NCBI RefSeq assembly: GCF_013284245.2 | Contig: NZ_CP085876.1 | Coordinates: forward strand, 1,437,001 to 1,501,000 | DNA from: Brevibacillus sp. DP1.3A | Lineage (GTDB): Bacteria; Bacillota; Bacilli; Brevibacillales; Brevibacillaceae | DNA length: 64,000 bases | Direction of reading: 5' to 3' | In this document: piece by piece, positions 8,811 to 17,055 of the stretch | Numbering within the stretch: position 1 is the first letter of the stretch | Layout: every line of letters starts with the position of its first letter | The notes under the pieces: model-generated | Seen by the model: only the letters and a program-made list of their open reading frames with translations | The model's database searches: none | What the model was told of the DNA's origin: nothing | Made by a program: the position numbers and the translations under genes

Positions 8811-9038
8811 TTAGAATACTTGTTGAACTTCTTTGATGCCTGGGATTTCTTCCACCAGTGCACGCTCGATTCCTGCTTTCAGGGTGATGGTAGAGGAAGG
8901 GCAGCTACCGCAAGCACCCATCAGGCGCAGCTTCACGATGCCATCTTCTACATCAACGAGTTGTACGTCTCCGCCGTCACGTTGCAGGTAAGGACGCAGT
9001 TTATCGAGAACTTCTTGTACTTGATCCATGATATCCAT
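8811..9038 (-). CDS. yutI: NifU-like Fe-S scaffold protein (YutI)
   Basis: 75-aa protein consisting only of the NifU C-terminal domain. The CGSCPSS motif (C-x2-C) near residue 46 binds a transferable Fe-S cluster, and the start [18 protein letters not shown] is typical. It probably delivers 4Fe-4S or 2Fe-2S clusters to apoproteins. ATG 9038 is chosen because AAAGGAG lies 9 bp upstream; longer in-frame starts would add unrelated residues. Same gene type and neighbourhood as B. subtilis yutI. Confidence 0.9.
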   Translation of the reverse strand: MDIMDQVQEVLDKLRPYLQRDGGDVQLVDVEDGIVKLRLMGACGSCPSSTITLKAGIERALVEEIPGIKEVQQVF

Positions 9039-9069
9039 GTTACATTCACTCCTTTCCAACCTCTCCTTT

Positions 9070-9101
9070 ATTATAATCATACCATGGTGAGAAATCCATG
9101 G
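9070..9101 (-). promoter_or_regulatory. possible promoter and operator of the NifU-like gene
   Basis: On the minus strand TATAAT (9075-9070) lies about 30 bp before the start codon. Two CCATGG palindromes, 9082-9087 and 9096-9101, separated by 8 bp, lie in the -10/-35 spacer and could be an operator. No known regulator is matched. Confidence 0.3.
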
Positions 9102-9181
9102 CTTACATGCCCTGTTGACACTTTGAAATTCCACTTACACACCGAAGTTTAGTAGCATGGACTTTTTGTAATCTTTGCATG

Positions 9182-9187
9182 TTATAA
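9182..9187 (+). promoter_or_regulatory. putative -10 element upstream of mccA
   Basis: A consensus TATAAT lies about 47 bp upstream of the GTG start. The matching -35 is weak, which suggests an activator or a degenerate site. Confidence 0.35.
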
Positions 9188-9233
9188 TGAAAAAGAAAGA
9201 AGCAAGTACTTCAATATAAGGAGTCAGATCTTC

Positions 9234-10157
9234 GTGAACGTATTTCGCAATGTGAAGGAACTGATTGGTAATACGCCGATCGTCGAAATTACACAATTTG
9301 AGCTCCCTGAAGGTGTCCGCTTGTTCGCCAAGCTGGAGTATTTTAACCCAGGAGGCAGCGTAAAAGACAGACTCGGCATGGAGTTGATTCGTGCCGCAGA
9401 GGAGAATGGCCAATTGGCCCCAGGTGGTACCATTATCGAACCGACAGCAGGAAATACAGGAATTGGTGTAGCGCTGGCCGCTGTAGGAACTGGTTATAAA
9501 GTCATCTTCTGCGTACCAGCGAAGTTTTCCGAGGAAAAGCAAGAGCTGATGCGTGCTCTTGGAGCAGAAGTCGTCAATACACCAACAGAGTTGGGGATTA
9601 AGGGTGCAATCGCCAAGGCAAAAGAACTCGCAGAATCGATTCCAGGTGCTTTTGTACCACAGCAATTTGCTAACCCAGCGAATCCAGATGCACACTACAA
9701 GACAACAGGTCCGGAAATTTGGAGTCAAATGGACGGCCAAGTAAACGTATTTGTGGCAGGCGCGGGTTCTGGCGGTACTTTCATGGGTGCTGCTCGCTAC
9801 TTGAAGGAACAAAACCCAAACGTAAAAACGGTAATTGTCGAGCCAGAAGGTTCCATCTTGAATGGGGGAGAATCCGGCCCGCATAAAACAGAAGGGATCG
9901 GCATGGAGTTTTTGCCTCCGTTCATGGATACGAGCTACTTCAACGCCATTCACACGATTCTCGATGTGGAAGCATTCGATCTGGTCAAGCAGCTGGCAGC
10001 CAAGGAAGGCTTGCTCGTAGGCAGCTCCTCAGGTGCAGCCATGGCAGCGGCACTCCGCGAAGCAAGAGAAGCAGCTCCAGGGACGAATATCGTTACACTG
10101 TTTGCCGACGGCAGCGAACGTTATCTAAGCAAGAAAATTTACCAGGGGGGAATTTAA
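9234..10157 (+). CDS. mccA: PLP-dependent cysteine synthase / cystathionine beta-synthase (MccA type)
   Basis: 307-aa fold-type II PLP enzyme. The PLP lysine lies in GGSVKDRLG (about residue 43), the asparagine loop in TAGNTGIG and the phosphate-binding glycines in AGSGGTFMG. Because it is followed one base later by a cystathionine gamma-lyase, it is best read as MccA, which joins O-acetylserine (or serine) and homocysteine into cystathionine for reverse transsulfuration; a plain O-acetylserine thiol-lyase is the alternative. GTG start with AAGGAG 12 bp upstream. The product lacks a CBS regulatory domain. Confidence 0.82.
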   Translation: MNVFRNVKELIGNTPIVEITQFELPEGVRLFAKLEYFNPGGSVKDRLGMELIRAAEENGQLAPGGTIIEPTAGNTGIGVALAAVGTGYKVIFCVPAKFSEEKQELMRALGAEVVNTPTELGIKGAIAKAKELAESIPGAFVPQQFANPANPDAHYKTTGPEIWSQMDGQVNVFVAGAGSGGTFMGAARYLKEQNPNVKTVIVEPEGSILNGGESGPHKTEGIGMEFLPPFMDTSYFNAIHTILDVEAFDLVKQLAAKEGLLVGSSSGAAMAAALREAREAAPGTNIVTLFADGSERYLSKKIYQGGI

Positions 10158-10158
10158 G

Positions 10159-11292
10159 ATGCGTATCAAAACTCGTCTGATCCACGGCGGAATCGATGGA
10201 GATCCACATACAGGAGCCGTATCCGTTCCAATTTACCAGGTAAGTACTTATAAACAGGAAGCCATTGGTGTTCACAAGGGCTTTGAATACTCCCGTACCG
10301 GGAACCCGACCCGTCACGCATTGGAAACATACATCGCAGAAATTGAAGGCGGCGCTCGCGGCTTTGCATTTGGTTCGGGTATGGCGGCACTCTCTACCAT
10401 CCTCTCCATGTTTAACAAAGGCGACCATCTCGTGGTAGGTGACGATGTATACGGTGGTACTTACCGCGTCGTTACACGTGTATTCTCCCGTATGGGTCTG
10501 GAAGCAACCTATGTAGATACGAGTGATCTGGCAGCAGTAGAGGCGGCAATTCGCCCGGAAACCAAAGCAATCATTATGGAAACACCGACAAACCCGCTGC
10601 TGAAAGTAAGTGACATCAGCGCGTTGGCAGGCATCGCGAAAGCAAAAGGCGTTCTTCTCGTAGTAGACAACACGTTTATGACACCTTACTGGCAAAATCC
10701 GCTGGATCTCGGTGCTGACATCGTGTTCCATAGCGCAACGAAATATTTGGGCGGACACAGCGACGTGGTAGCAGGTCTGGTTGTAGCAAAAGATGCGCAA
10801 GTGGGCGAAGACCTCCATTTTGTGCAAAATGCAATTGGCGGTGTGCTTGGACCACAAGATTCTTGGCTGTTGCTGCGCGGTATGAAGACGCTGGGAATTC
10901 GGATGGAAGAGCATGAGCACAATGCTCGTACGCTGGCAAAATGGCTGTCTGAGCGCAGCGATATCAAACGCGTGATCTATCCTGGTCTGTCCAGCCATTC
11001 CGGTCATGAGCTGATTCAAAAGCAAGCGCGTGGCTTCGGTGGCATGATTTCCTTCGACGTAGGCAGCGCAGAGCGTGCTGACGAAGTGTTGGCAAAGGTA
11101 AAATACTACACGCTAGCAGAATCGCTGGGTGCGGTGGAGAGCTTGATCAGCGTACCTGCACGCATGACACATGCTTCTATCCCGGCGGAGCGCCGTGCTG
11201 AACTGGGCATTACGGATGGCTTGGTGCGCATCTCTGTTGGTATTGAAGATGTTCAGGACTTGATCGAGGACCTGGACCAAGCATTGTCCTAA
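10159..11292 (+). CDS. mccB: cystathionine gamma-lyase / homocysteine desulfhydrase (MccB type)
   Basis: 377-aa Cys/Met metabolism PLP enzyme. Signatures are YSRTGNPT, the GSGMAA nucleotide region, DNTFMTPY and the PLP lysine in SATKYLGGHSD (about residue 196). With the gene just upstream it would complete methionine/homocysteine to cysteine conversion: cleavage of cystathionine to cysteine, 2-oxobutyrate and ammonia, with possible H2S release from homocysteine. The ATG follows the mccA stop by 1 bp and has a GGGGGGA RBS inside the end of mccA. Cytosolic. Confidence 0.88.
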   Translation: MRIKTRLIHGGIDGDPHTGAVSVPIYQVSTYKQEAIGVHKGFEYSRTGNPTRHALETYIAEIEGGARGFAFGSGMAALSTILSMFNKGDHLVVGDDVYGGTYRVVTRVFSRMGLEATYVDTSDLAAVEAAIRPETKAIIMETPTNPLLKVSDISALAGIAKAKGVLLVVDNTFMTPYWQNPLDLGADIVFHSATKYLGGHSDVVAGLVVAKDAQVGEDLHFVQNAIGGVLGPQDSWLLLRGMKTLGIRMEEHEHNARTLAKWLSERSDIKRVIYPGLSSHSGHELIQKQARGFGGMISFDVGSAERADEVLAKVKYYTLAESLGAVESLISVPARMTHASIPAERRAELGITDGLVRISVGIEDVQDLIEDLDQALS

Positions 11293-11320
11293 GCTTGCTG
11301 ACCCGGGGAGGGCGGATATA

Positions 11321-11650
11321 GTGACTGTCGATATCAAGGTTTTTGGAACAGAGCAATTGTGCGCAAGCTGCGTCAATTTGCCATCTGCAAAGGAAACAGC
11401 CGAGTGGCTGGAGGCGGCACTCTCTCGCAAATATGGGAGTGACAGCATCCGCATCGTTTATAGCGACTTTCAACAGCCGCAGACAGACGATGACAAAAGC
11501 TGGGCGAATCGCATTATCGAGGAAGATTTATGGTATCCGCTTGTCGTAATTTCCGGGGAAATTGTCGGTGAGGGAAATCCGAAGTTAAAAGATATCTATG
11601 AAAAGCTGGAGAGCATGGGTGTACAGCCGATTGCTTCTTTGGCAGAATAA
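11321..11650 (+). CDS. yuzD: YuzD-like protein (DUF1462)
   Basis: 109-aa small protein of the Bacillales YuzD family (thioredoxin-like fold in solved relatives, function unknown). The start ..KVFGTEQLCASCVNLPS contains a C-x2-C pair resembling a redox or metal site. GTG start, with GGGGAGG 9 bp upstream. It sits 28 bp after mccB and before a strong terminator, so it is likely the last gene of the mcc transcript. In B. subtilis yuzD is beside yutI/yutJ, consistent with local synteny. Confidence 0.82.
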   Translation: MTVDIKVFGTEQLCASCVNLPSAKETAEWLEAALSRKYGSDSIRIVYSDFQQPQTDDDKSWANRIIEEDLWYPLVVISGEIVGEGNPKLKDIYEKLESMGVQPIASLAE

Positions 11651-11663
11651 GATCGCTCAAAAA

Positions 11664-11700
11664 ACGACCAGATGATCTATATCTGGTCGTTTTTCTTTTT
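11664..11700 (+). terminator. terminator of the mccA-mccB-yuzD unit
   Basis: 10-bp perfect stem ACGACCAGAT with ATCTGGTCGT (11664-11690) followed by a T-rich tract. Confidence 0.88.
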
Positions 11701-11777
11701 AGAGTAACAGTCTGAGCGCAACTTTGAAGGTCAAGAAGCGTTTAACTAGCATCGAAAGAAAAAAGGGTGACTTTTCT

Positions 11778-12992
11778 ATGTTTGGAAAAAAGATGGCGTT
11801 TAGCGTTCTAGCATGCTCCCTTTGTTTATCCACCATACTTGTTACCCCATCTGCTACAAATATTGCAGAAGCAAACACAGCGAGCTACCGAATTACATAT
11901 AAACTTCCGCCCAATCCGGAAAAATACTTGTTTTTGAATGTACAGATGGTCTCTATTAGTAATCCGCATCCATTGTCTTTGCAACTGCGCCCTTATTCAT
12001 CCGATGACTATATAATCGACATGGAAACGGAAGAATCGTATCACAAAATGAATTTCTCTTATCGCGTGAAATTCTTATCCTCGAAAAAAGGATTTCTCTG
12101 GAATCTGTATCACTTTATCGGTACTCTACCTCCAGCATATCCGGCTGACATGAATCTGGATGAGCTAGACCAAGGCATTAAGAATACGGACGCCTATTCA
12201 AATGAGGGGAGAGCTCTACGAGAAACCAGAGCCCAAAGCAATATGAATGCCCGCCTGCAGCCTCTTGTTCAAGCCGGTTACGTCATGCCAAATGAGATCG
12301 ACGATGGGATCGCAACGAAGGAGTTCGTCGCGACCGTTCTGTATCGGATGTTCGGAACCGTTCGACCTTACCACGGAGGAATTGATCTGAAGGATTCGGA
12401 GAATGTCGCTGTGCGCTGGGCAGTTGAAGTAGGCTTGCCGGGTTATGTAGTAGATAGCGAAGGCTATATTTATCCTGATTCACCGCTTAGCATGGAATCC
12501 GGTCCGGAAAAATACGCACAGGAGCATGCGTATGATCGTCTGCAGCATTTTATGAAACTCATTCTTCCCGGGAAAAAGACTGAATCTGGTTGGGAGTACT
12601 ATCAGGTGAAATTAGCACCGGGCATGGTGCCGACACAACCGCGCGATCTCATTTCAGTCAATGGAAAGCCCTATAATGATGATCCTGTTTACTCTATTAC
12701 AGAGACCCAAGAATACCAAAATGCTAGTAGAAAAATCGGGCAGTACTTTATTCCGAAGTTTCCCCAAATGCTCGATCAAGCACGTAAGGATGCCCTTAAG
12801 CCTCGGGCATGGGACTGGAGCCGCGATCTAATTCACCATCCTCATTTTTCCAAGGAGATTGCCGCCTATCGTAAAAACAAAAGCAGCAAAAATCTGAATG
12901 CCGTCTACCAAGCTGTAAGAAAGCACTACAACCTCAGTATCCGTCAAGACTCGGCTGCCATTATCAAAAGTGTGCTGGATAACGTCAAGTAA
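11778..12992 (+). CDS. secreted protein of unknown function with a possible SLH-like segment
   Basis: 404 aa, not recognised. The N-terminus is a good signal peptide (MFGKKMAFSVLACSLCLS.. with cleavage near NIAEANTA). A middle stretch, about residues 165-245, with alternating hydrophobics and phrases such as GYVMPNEIDDGIATKEFVA and ENVAVRWAVEVGLPGYV, looks like a degenerate S-layer-homology repeat; the rest has no known domain. ATG 11778 follows AAAGGGTGA by 8 bp. It stands alone between a terminator and the next secreted protein gene. Confidence 0.6.
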   Translation: MFGKKMAFSVLACSLCLSTILVTPSATNIAEANTASYRITYKLPPNPEKYLFLNVQMVSISNPHPLSLQLRPYSSDDYIIDMETEESYHKMNFSYRVKFLSSKKGFLWNLYHFIGTLPPAYPADMNLDELDQGIKNTDAYSNEGRALRETRAQSNMNARLQPLVQAGYVMPNEIDDGIATKEFVATVLYRMFGTVRPYHGGIDLKDSENVAVRWAVEVGLPGYVVDSEGYIYPDSPLSMESGPEKYAQEHAYDRLQHFMKLILPGKKTESGWEYYQVKLAPGMVPTQPRDLISVNGKPYNDDPVYSITETQEYQNASRKIGQYFIPKFPQMLDQARKDALKPRAWDWSRDLIHHPHFSKEIAAYRKNKSSKNLNAVYQAVRKHYNLSIRQDSAAIIKSVLDNVK

Positions 12993-13107
12993 CGTGCTGT
13001 TTACTATTTGTATATCATTCGTAAACATTTTGTAACGAACGAGAGCAGGCTTCGTCCTATAGTAGTAAATGTAACCAATAACTTACCATCTAGTGGAGGC
13101 CATAACG

Positions 13108-14001
13108 ATGAATAAAAAATGGATGAAGCCTGTTACATATTTGCTGCTTGCAGGAGTTGTAGGCGTAGCTGGATTTTCTGCAATGAATACACAAGTAGCT
13201 CACGCAGACTCTGAAAAAGGAAAGTTGTTTTCTGCCGCAGCGGAATTGAAGCTCGCGAAAAACACCTATGTGATCGATCAAAAAACAGCTGATGTGAATG
13301 GCGATAAGAAGGATGACATCGTATACCTGATTGGCGAAAAAGAAAAAGCGGATGACATCAATTCCTCCACTATGAACATCGTAGTGAAAGACGGAAAATC
13401 CGGCGCTTATAGCCAAACGGATATCAAAGAGCTGGGCGGCTATGAAGGCGAGCTGACTCTCGTAGACTTCACGGGTGATCATGTTGCGGATGCCTTCGTG
13501 AAAACAGCGACTGGCGGAAGCGGCGGTGTTTACAGCCACGTAATCGCTACCTTTGAAAACAACAAACCAGCTGTGATTTTTGGTGAAAAGGAAAACGAAG
13601 GAATCCGTTACGAGGGGAAATTTGTAGATGGCTTTAAAGTAGAGGGCAAAGGCTCCCACCTGGATAAGCCACTGACGCTTGACGTAAGTGCCAACCAGGA
13701 TGTATACGTAGCTGCCAAGCTGTATGACAAAGCAGGCAAAGTACAGCCAACAGAAGATGCTGTTTCTGTATTCTCTTATCCATTCGGTTCTTTGACTCCA
13801 GTCGATATGGATGCGAACGGTACATTTGAGCTGGTAGGTGAGCAACGCCTTGTAGGAATGAACAACACAGATACCGTTTCCCGCATCAACTCCGTATGGG
13901 GCTACCAAGGTGACGGCAAATGGAATCCATGGGAAGTAGAATATTCTACTTTCTTGAAAAAACACCCAGGTGAAGCGATCAACACGATGATTGAAAAGTA
14001 A
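13108..14001 (+). CDS. secreted protein of unknown function
   Basis: 297 aa with a signal peptide (MNKKWMKPVTYLLLAG.., cleavage near VAHAD). The mature part contains several short acidic loops of the kind D-x-N-G-D-x-x-D (VNGDKKDDIV, DMDANGTFELV) and looks like a VCBS/FG-GAP-type beta-propeller, possibly binding calcium. This pattern is typical of Bacillales stress or stationary-phase exoproteins but no family name is certain. The ATG at 13108 lies 9 bp after GGAGG. Followed by a strong terminator. Confidence 0.65.
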   Translation: MNKKWMKPVTYLLLAGVVGVAGFSAMNTQVAHADSEKGKLFSAAAELKLAKNTYVIDQKTADVNGDKKDDIVYLIGEKEKADDINSSTMNIVVKDGKSGAYSQTDIKELGGYEGELTLVDFTGDHVADAFVKTATGGSGGVYSHVIATFENNKPAVIFGEKENEGIRYEGKFVDGFKVEGKGSHLDKPLTLDVSANQDVYVAAKLYDKAGKVQPTEDAVSVFSYPFGSLTPVDMDANGTFELVGEQRLVGMNNTDTVSRINSVWGYQGDGKWNPWEVEYSTFLKKHPGEAINTMIEK

Positions 14002-14021
14002 TAATTGTAGAGCTTGATCCG

Positions 14022-14065
14022 CAGCCTCCTTTTCATGACGGAAATGAAAAAAGGAGGCTGTTTTT
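14022..14065 (+). terminator. terminator after the secreted protein
   Basis: CAGCCTCCTTTT (14022-14033) pairs with AAAAGGAGGCTG (14049-14060), then five T. Confidence 0.85.
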
Positions 14066-14146
14066 CGTTGCCAGCGAATGGTTCTACCAACCGACTTTTT
14101 CTCATATGGATTTTGGGTACAGGGGTAACCAAAGGAGGAAAAGCGG

Positions 14147-14488
14147 ATGGACCAACCGATTGCTCGTTACTACGAGCTGAAGGAAATTCAAAAGCAGGTA
14201 GAGGAAGAGTTGAACGAGCTGCGGAGTAAACTGATTGAAGCTTACAGCGAAGCAGGCAGCGTAGAGGAAGGCGAATACAAGCTGCTGATCTCCTACCAGG
14301 AGCGGCGAGAATACAACGATGACCGTCTTTACAACGCCTTGCCAGATCCTTCGCTTTGGCGCCTCATGTCGAAGGCGGATACAGGGAAAATCTCCAGTCT
14401 ACTCAAGCTGAATGTCATTCAAGAGAAGGTACTGGCAGACACCTTTGAACCGAAAAAAGTACCTGTTTTACGTGTCCAAAAGCGATAA
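14147..14488 (+). CDS. small acidic coiled-coil protein of unknown function
   Basis: 113 aa, cytosolic, not recognised. Residues about 8-40 (YYELKEIQKQVEEELNELR) form a strong heptad-like coiled coil, followed by a basic/aromatic segment SYQERREYND and an alpha-rich tail. An excellent AAAGGAGG RBS is 8 bp upstream of the ATG, and a terminator follows directly, so it is expressed as a single gene or after its own promoter. Confidence 0.65.
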   Translation: MDQPIARYYELKEIQKQVEEELNELRSKLIEAYSEAGSVEEGEYKLLISYQERREYNDDRLYNALPDPSLWRLMSKADTGKISSLLKLNVIQEKVLADTFEPKKVPVLRVQKR

Positions 14489-14503
14489 ACCAGCTAAATG
14501 AGG

Positions 14504-14535
14504 AAACCGTCAGGATTAATCTTGACGGTTTTTTT
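14504..14535 (+). terminator. terminator after the coiled-coil gene
   Basis: AAACCGTCA pairs with TGACGGTT, then seven T. Confidence 0.85.
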
Positions 14536-14634
14536 GCATTGGGAGAATTATTTTGTATAATGGAATAATATTGAAAATTCCTGTTTTTTCCTTGTGTTTT
14601 TCTAGCGAATTTTCCATAGAAAGAGGTATCCCTC

Positions 14635-15393
14635 ATGAAAATAGGTTTGGCTCAGACGATGTTTCCTCAATCAGCGGAGGAGGGGCTCGCGATCATCAAG
14701 CAGCAGATGATCAACGCTGCGGAAAATAATTGCGATCTGATTTGCTTTCCTGAATCGGTGATTCCAGGGCTGCGCGGTGTAGGCTATGAAGTGGAAGCAT
14801 ACGATCATGAGGTGCAACAGAGAGCTTTGGAAGAGATTCGTGCTCTGGCGAAGGAGCGCCAGCTCGCCGTCATTTTACCGATGGAATGGAAGGATGAGCG
14901 CGGCTATCATCTAGTCGCCTTTGTGGTGGGAAAACAGGGAGAAGATCTTGGGCTACAAATCAAAAATCAGATCGATCCTGATGAGGATCTTTTTGACTAT
15001 GTCCCGGGCGAAGGGCGCCAATTGTTTACGATAGAGGATGTGTCGTTTGGCATTGTCATCTGCCACGAAGGATGGCGATATCCAGAGACGGTACGGTGGG
15101 CGGCACGCCGCGGGGCGAGCATCGTTTTCCATCCGATGTTTACAGGGGAAGTGAGCAATCCCGACTTTTACAACGGGGCAATGGTTTGCCGAAGCTTGGA
15201 AAACAACATCTACTTCGCCAGCGTGAACTACGCGATTCCGAATCAACAGGTGACGACGACAATGATCTCACCTACGGGGGAACGGCTGTGTGTGGCAAAA
15301 GCAGGCGCCGAGGAGCTGCTCGTGTGCGAAATTGATCCTGCGAGAGCTACATGTTTGCTGGCCCAGCGCTTCCGACCTGAATTGGTTAAATAG
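14635..15393 (+). CDS. carbon-nitrogen hydrolase (nitrilase superfamily)
   Basis: 252-aa amidase-type enzyme. The catalytic triad can be placed: Glu40 in LICFPESVIPG, a lysine in LQIKNQIDP (about residue 107) and Cys in GIVICHEGWRYPE (about residue 143). Nitrilase-superfamily members of this size hydrolyse amides or carbamoyl groups such as omega-amides or N-carbamoyl amino acids; the exact substrate is not visible. No signal peptide. The ATG follows AAAGAGGTATCC. It faces the convergent yutJ with a terminator in between. Confidence 0.82.
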   Translation: MKIGLAQTMFPQSAEEGLAIIKQQMINAAENNCDLICFPESVIPGLRGVGYEVEAYDHEVQQRALEEIRALAKERQLAVILPMEWKDERGYHLVAFVVGKQGEDLGLQIKNQIDPDEDLFDYVPGEGRQLFTIEDVSFGIVICHEGWRYPETVRWAARRGASIVFHPMFTGEVSNPDFYNGAMVCRSLENNIYFASVNYAIPNQQVTTTMISPTGERLCVAKAGAEELLVCEIDPARATCLLAQRFRPELVK

Positions 15394-15403
15394 GAAGTTA
15401 TAC

Positions 15404-15441
15404 AAAAAGAAAACCTGTTAGACCATCCGGCCAACAGGCTT
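15404..15441 (-). terminator. terminator of yutJ
   Basis: On the minus strand the stem AAGCCTGTT with AACAGGTT is followed by TTTCTTTTT. Confidence 0.7.
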
Positions 15442-15446
15442 GTGCA

Positions 15447-16514
15447 CTATCCCATATGCTTTTTGTACATCCATAGCTGACCGCTCTTGATGACACGAGC
15501 CATCTGACCGACCAGAGACATTTTCCCCATGCTAGCAAAGCCTTCCTTTTTGCCGAGGGAACCGAGAAAGCCTTTGTGCTTGAGAGCAGGCAATGAAGCT
15601 GGATACTCCTCGCCTTTGATGTCTTTTTTCAACATCAAGGCAACTTGCTCGCCTTGGATCTCAGCGGTTTGTGCGCTCGGCGCGATGATGGTGCTTGCAC
15701 AGTCACCTACCACATACACGTTCGTATGGGATGGGATTTGATGATACTGATTTAGTTTGGCGCGTCCGATGTTATCTGTTTCGATCGGCAGAGAGCGCAC
15801 GATTTTGTTCGCTTGAATACCTGCTGTCCATACAATAACATCACTTTCAACAGGCTGGTTGTGGTTGTACACGATCCCTTGCTCGATGCTAGTGACATTC
15901 GCCATAGAAACAAGCTGTACATCGTGCTCAATGAACCATTGAGAAGCATATTCCTGAAGCTTTTTCGGGAATGGGCTCAAAATGTTTTGACCGCGGTCGA
16001 TAATGCGTACATTCAGGTCGGGACGGCTTTCGCGCAGTTCAGCAGCCATTTCCACTCCGGAAAGACCACCGCCCACAACGCTAACCGTGCCGTATGGGTT
16101 CACATTATTGATTGCCATGTATGTGTTGCGAGTAGCTCCCATGGTTTGAATTGAACATGTAAATTGATCAGCACCAGGGATATCATGGTAACGATCCTCA
16201 CAACCCAATCCGACTACAAGCCAATCGTAGGAGAGGGTGTCCCCGTTAGCAAAATTGACGACCTGCTCGTCCAATTCCACGCCAGCAATTTCACCGTATT
16301 TGACGGTCAGTCGTGGATCGTTTGGAAAATTAACACGCAGGTGAGATTCCGGTGTAGTACCTGCCGCCAGAGCGTAATACTCTGTTTTCAAGCCATGAAA
16401 CGGCATACGGTCTACGAGGGTTATAAACACGTCATCTGGTAAATCAGGGGACAGGACTCGCTCAATAATACGAAGACCCCCGTATCCTCCTCCAAGGATC
16501 ACAAGTCGTTTCAT
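15447..16514 (-). CDS. yutJ: type II NADH dehydrogenase-like flavoprotein YutJ
   Basis: 355-aa FAD protein of the NDH-2 family. The N-terminal GGGYGGLRI (about 8-16) binds FAD and VVGGGLSGVEMAAEL (about 163-177) binds NAD(P)H; GDCAST near 275 is the second FAD motif. NDH-2 enzymes pass electrons from NADH to menaquinone without pumping protons. The tail KHMG lacks the amphipathic helix of well-known NDH-2s, so its membrane binding is uncertain. B. subtilis YutJ is the direct counterpart. It is divergent from yuzB. Confidence 0.85.
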   Translation of the reverse strand: MKRLVILGGGYGGLRIIERVLSPDLPDDVFITLVDRMPFHGLKTEYYALAAGTTPESHLRVNFPNDPRLTVKYGEIAGVELDEQVVNFANGDTLSYDWLVVGLGCEDRYHDIPGADQFTCSIQTMGATRNTYMAINNVNPYGTVSVVGGGLSGVEMAAELRESRPDLNVRIIDRGQNILSPFPKKLQEYASQWFIEHDVQLVSMANVTSIEQGIVYNHNQPVESDVIVWTAGIQANKIVRSLPIETDNIGRAKLNQYHQIPSHTNVYVVGDCASTIIAPSAQTAEIQGEQVALMLKKDIKGEEYPASLPALKHKGFLGSLGKKEGFASMGKMSLVGQMARVIKSGQLWMYKKHMG

Positions 16515-16687
16515 AGAAGGTCTAGTCCTTTCTTCTGTCCGTTTTTTACAGCACCCACTCTATTTTTAGTCTCTTTCACTAAAAATGCAAGCAGAATCTT
16601 TTTCCCGTTTTCTCCGCTGGATTTTTATCAAAGTCGCGGTACAATAAAGTACGTGATGATGTCGAAATAATCGGTAGGTGACAATAG

Positions 16688-16951
16688 ATGAAACCACTAG
16701 TAGAATTTTGCGCGAGCAATGTTTCCTCCTATACGCAATCCGTCGTGGATGCATTGGAAAATGATCCTGATCTGGATGTGGACGTACTCGAGTACGGCTG
16801 TCTGGGGTATTGCGGTGAATGCTACATGGAGCCATTCGCGCTCGTAAACGGCACATTGGTACAAGCTCCAACAGCCGATGAATTACTGGTAAAAATCAAG
16901 AATAAATTACGGGAGGAAGAAGAGCTGCTGAATGCAGACTTTCCTCTGTAA
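16688..16951 (+). CDS. yuzB: YuzB-like protein (DUF1450)
   Basis: 87-aa small acidic protein. The conserved cysteine motif EYGCLGYCGECYMEP (C-x3-C-x2-C) plus an early Cys in VEFCASN is the hallmark of DUF1450 and suggests a thioredoxin-like or metal-binding fold. Function unknown. It is divergent from yutJ, the same arrangement as in B. subtilis. The ATG follows GGTAGGTG by about 7 bp. A strong terminator follows. Confidence 0.85.
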   Translation: MKPLVEFCASNVSSYTQSVVDALENDPDLDVDVLEYGCLGYCGECYMEPFALVNGTLVQAPTADELLVKIKNKLREEEELLNADFPL

Positions 16952-17010
16952 GTTGTTCTCTTAGGATGTTCATTGGGGAGCATGATCAACCGTGCACGTA
17001 TCAAAATAGT

Positions 17011-17050
17011 AAAGCTGATGCCCAATTGATTTGGAGCATCAGCTTTTTTT
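17011..17050 (+). terminator. terminator after yuzB
   Basis: Perfect 11-bp stem AAAGCTGATGC with GCATCAGCTTT, then a T run; it separates yuzB from convergent mqnE. Confidence 0.9.
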
Positions 17051-17055
17051 ATGGA

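Noticed and set aside
9135..9953. Minus-strand open frame opposite mccA
   Set aside because: Antisense to a clear PLP enzyme, with no RBS and cysteine- and tryptophan-rich nonsense composition.
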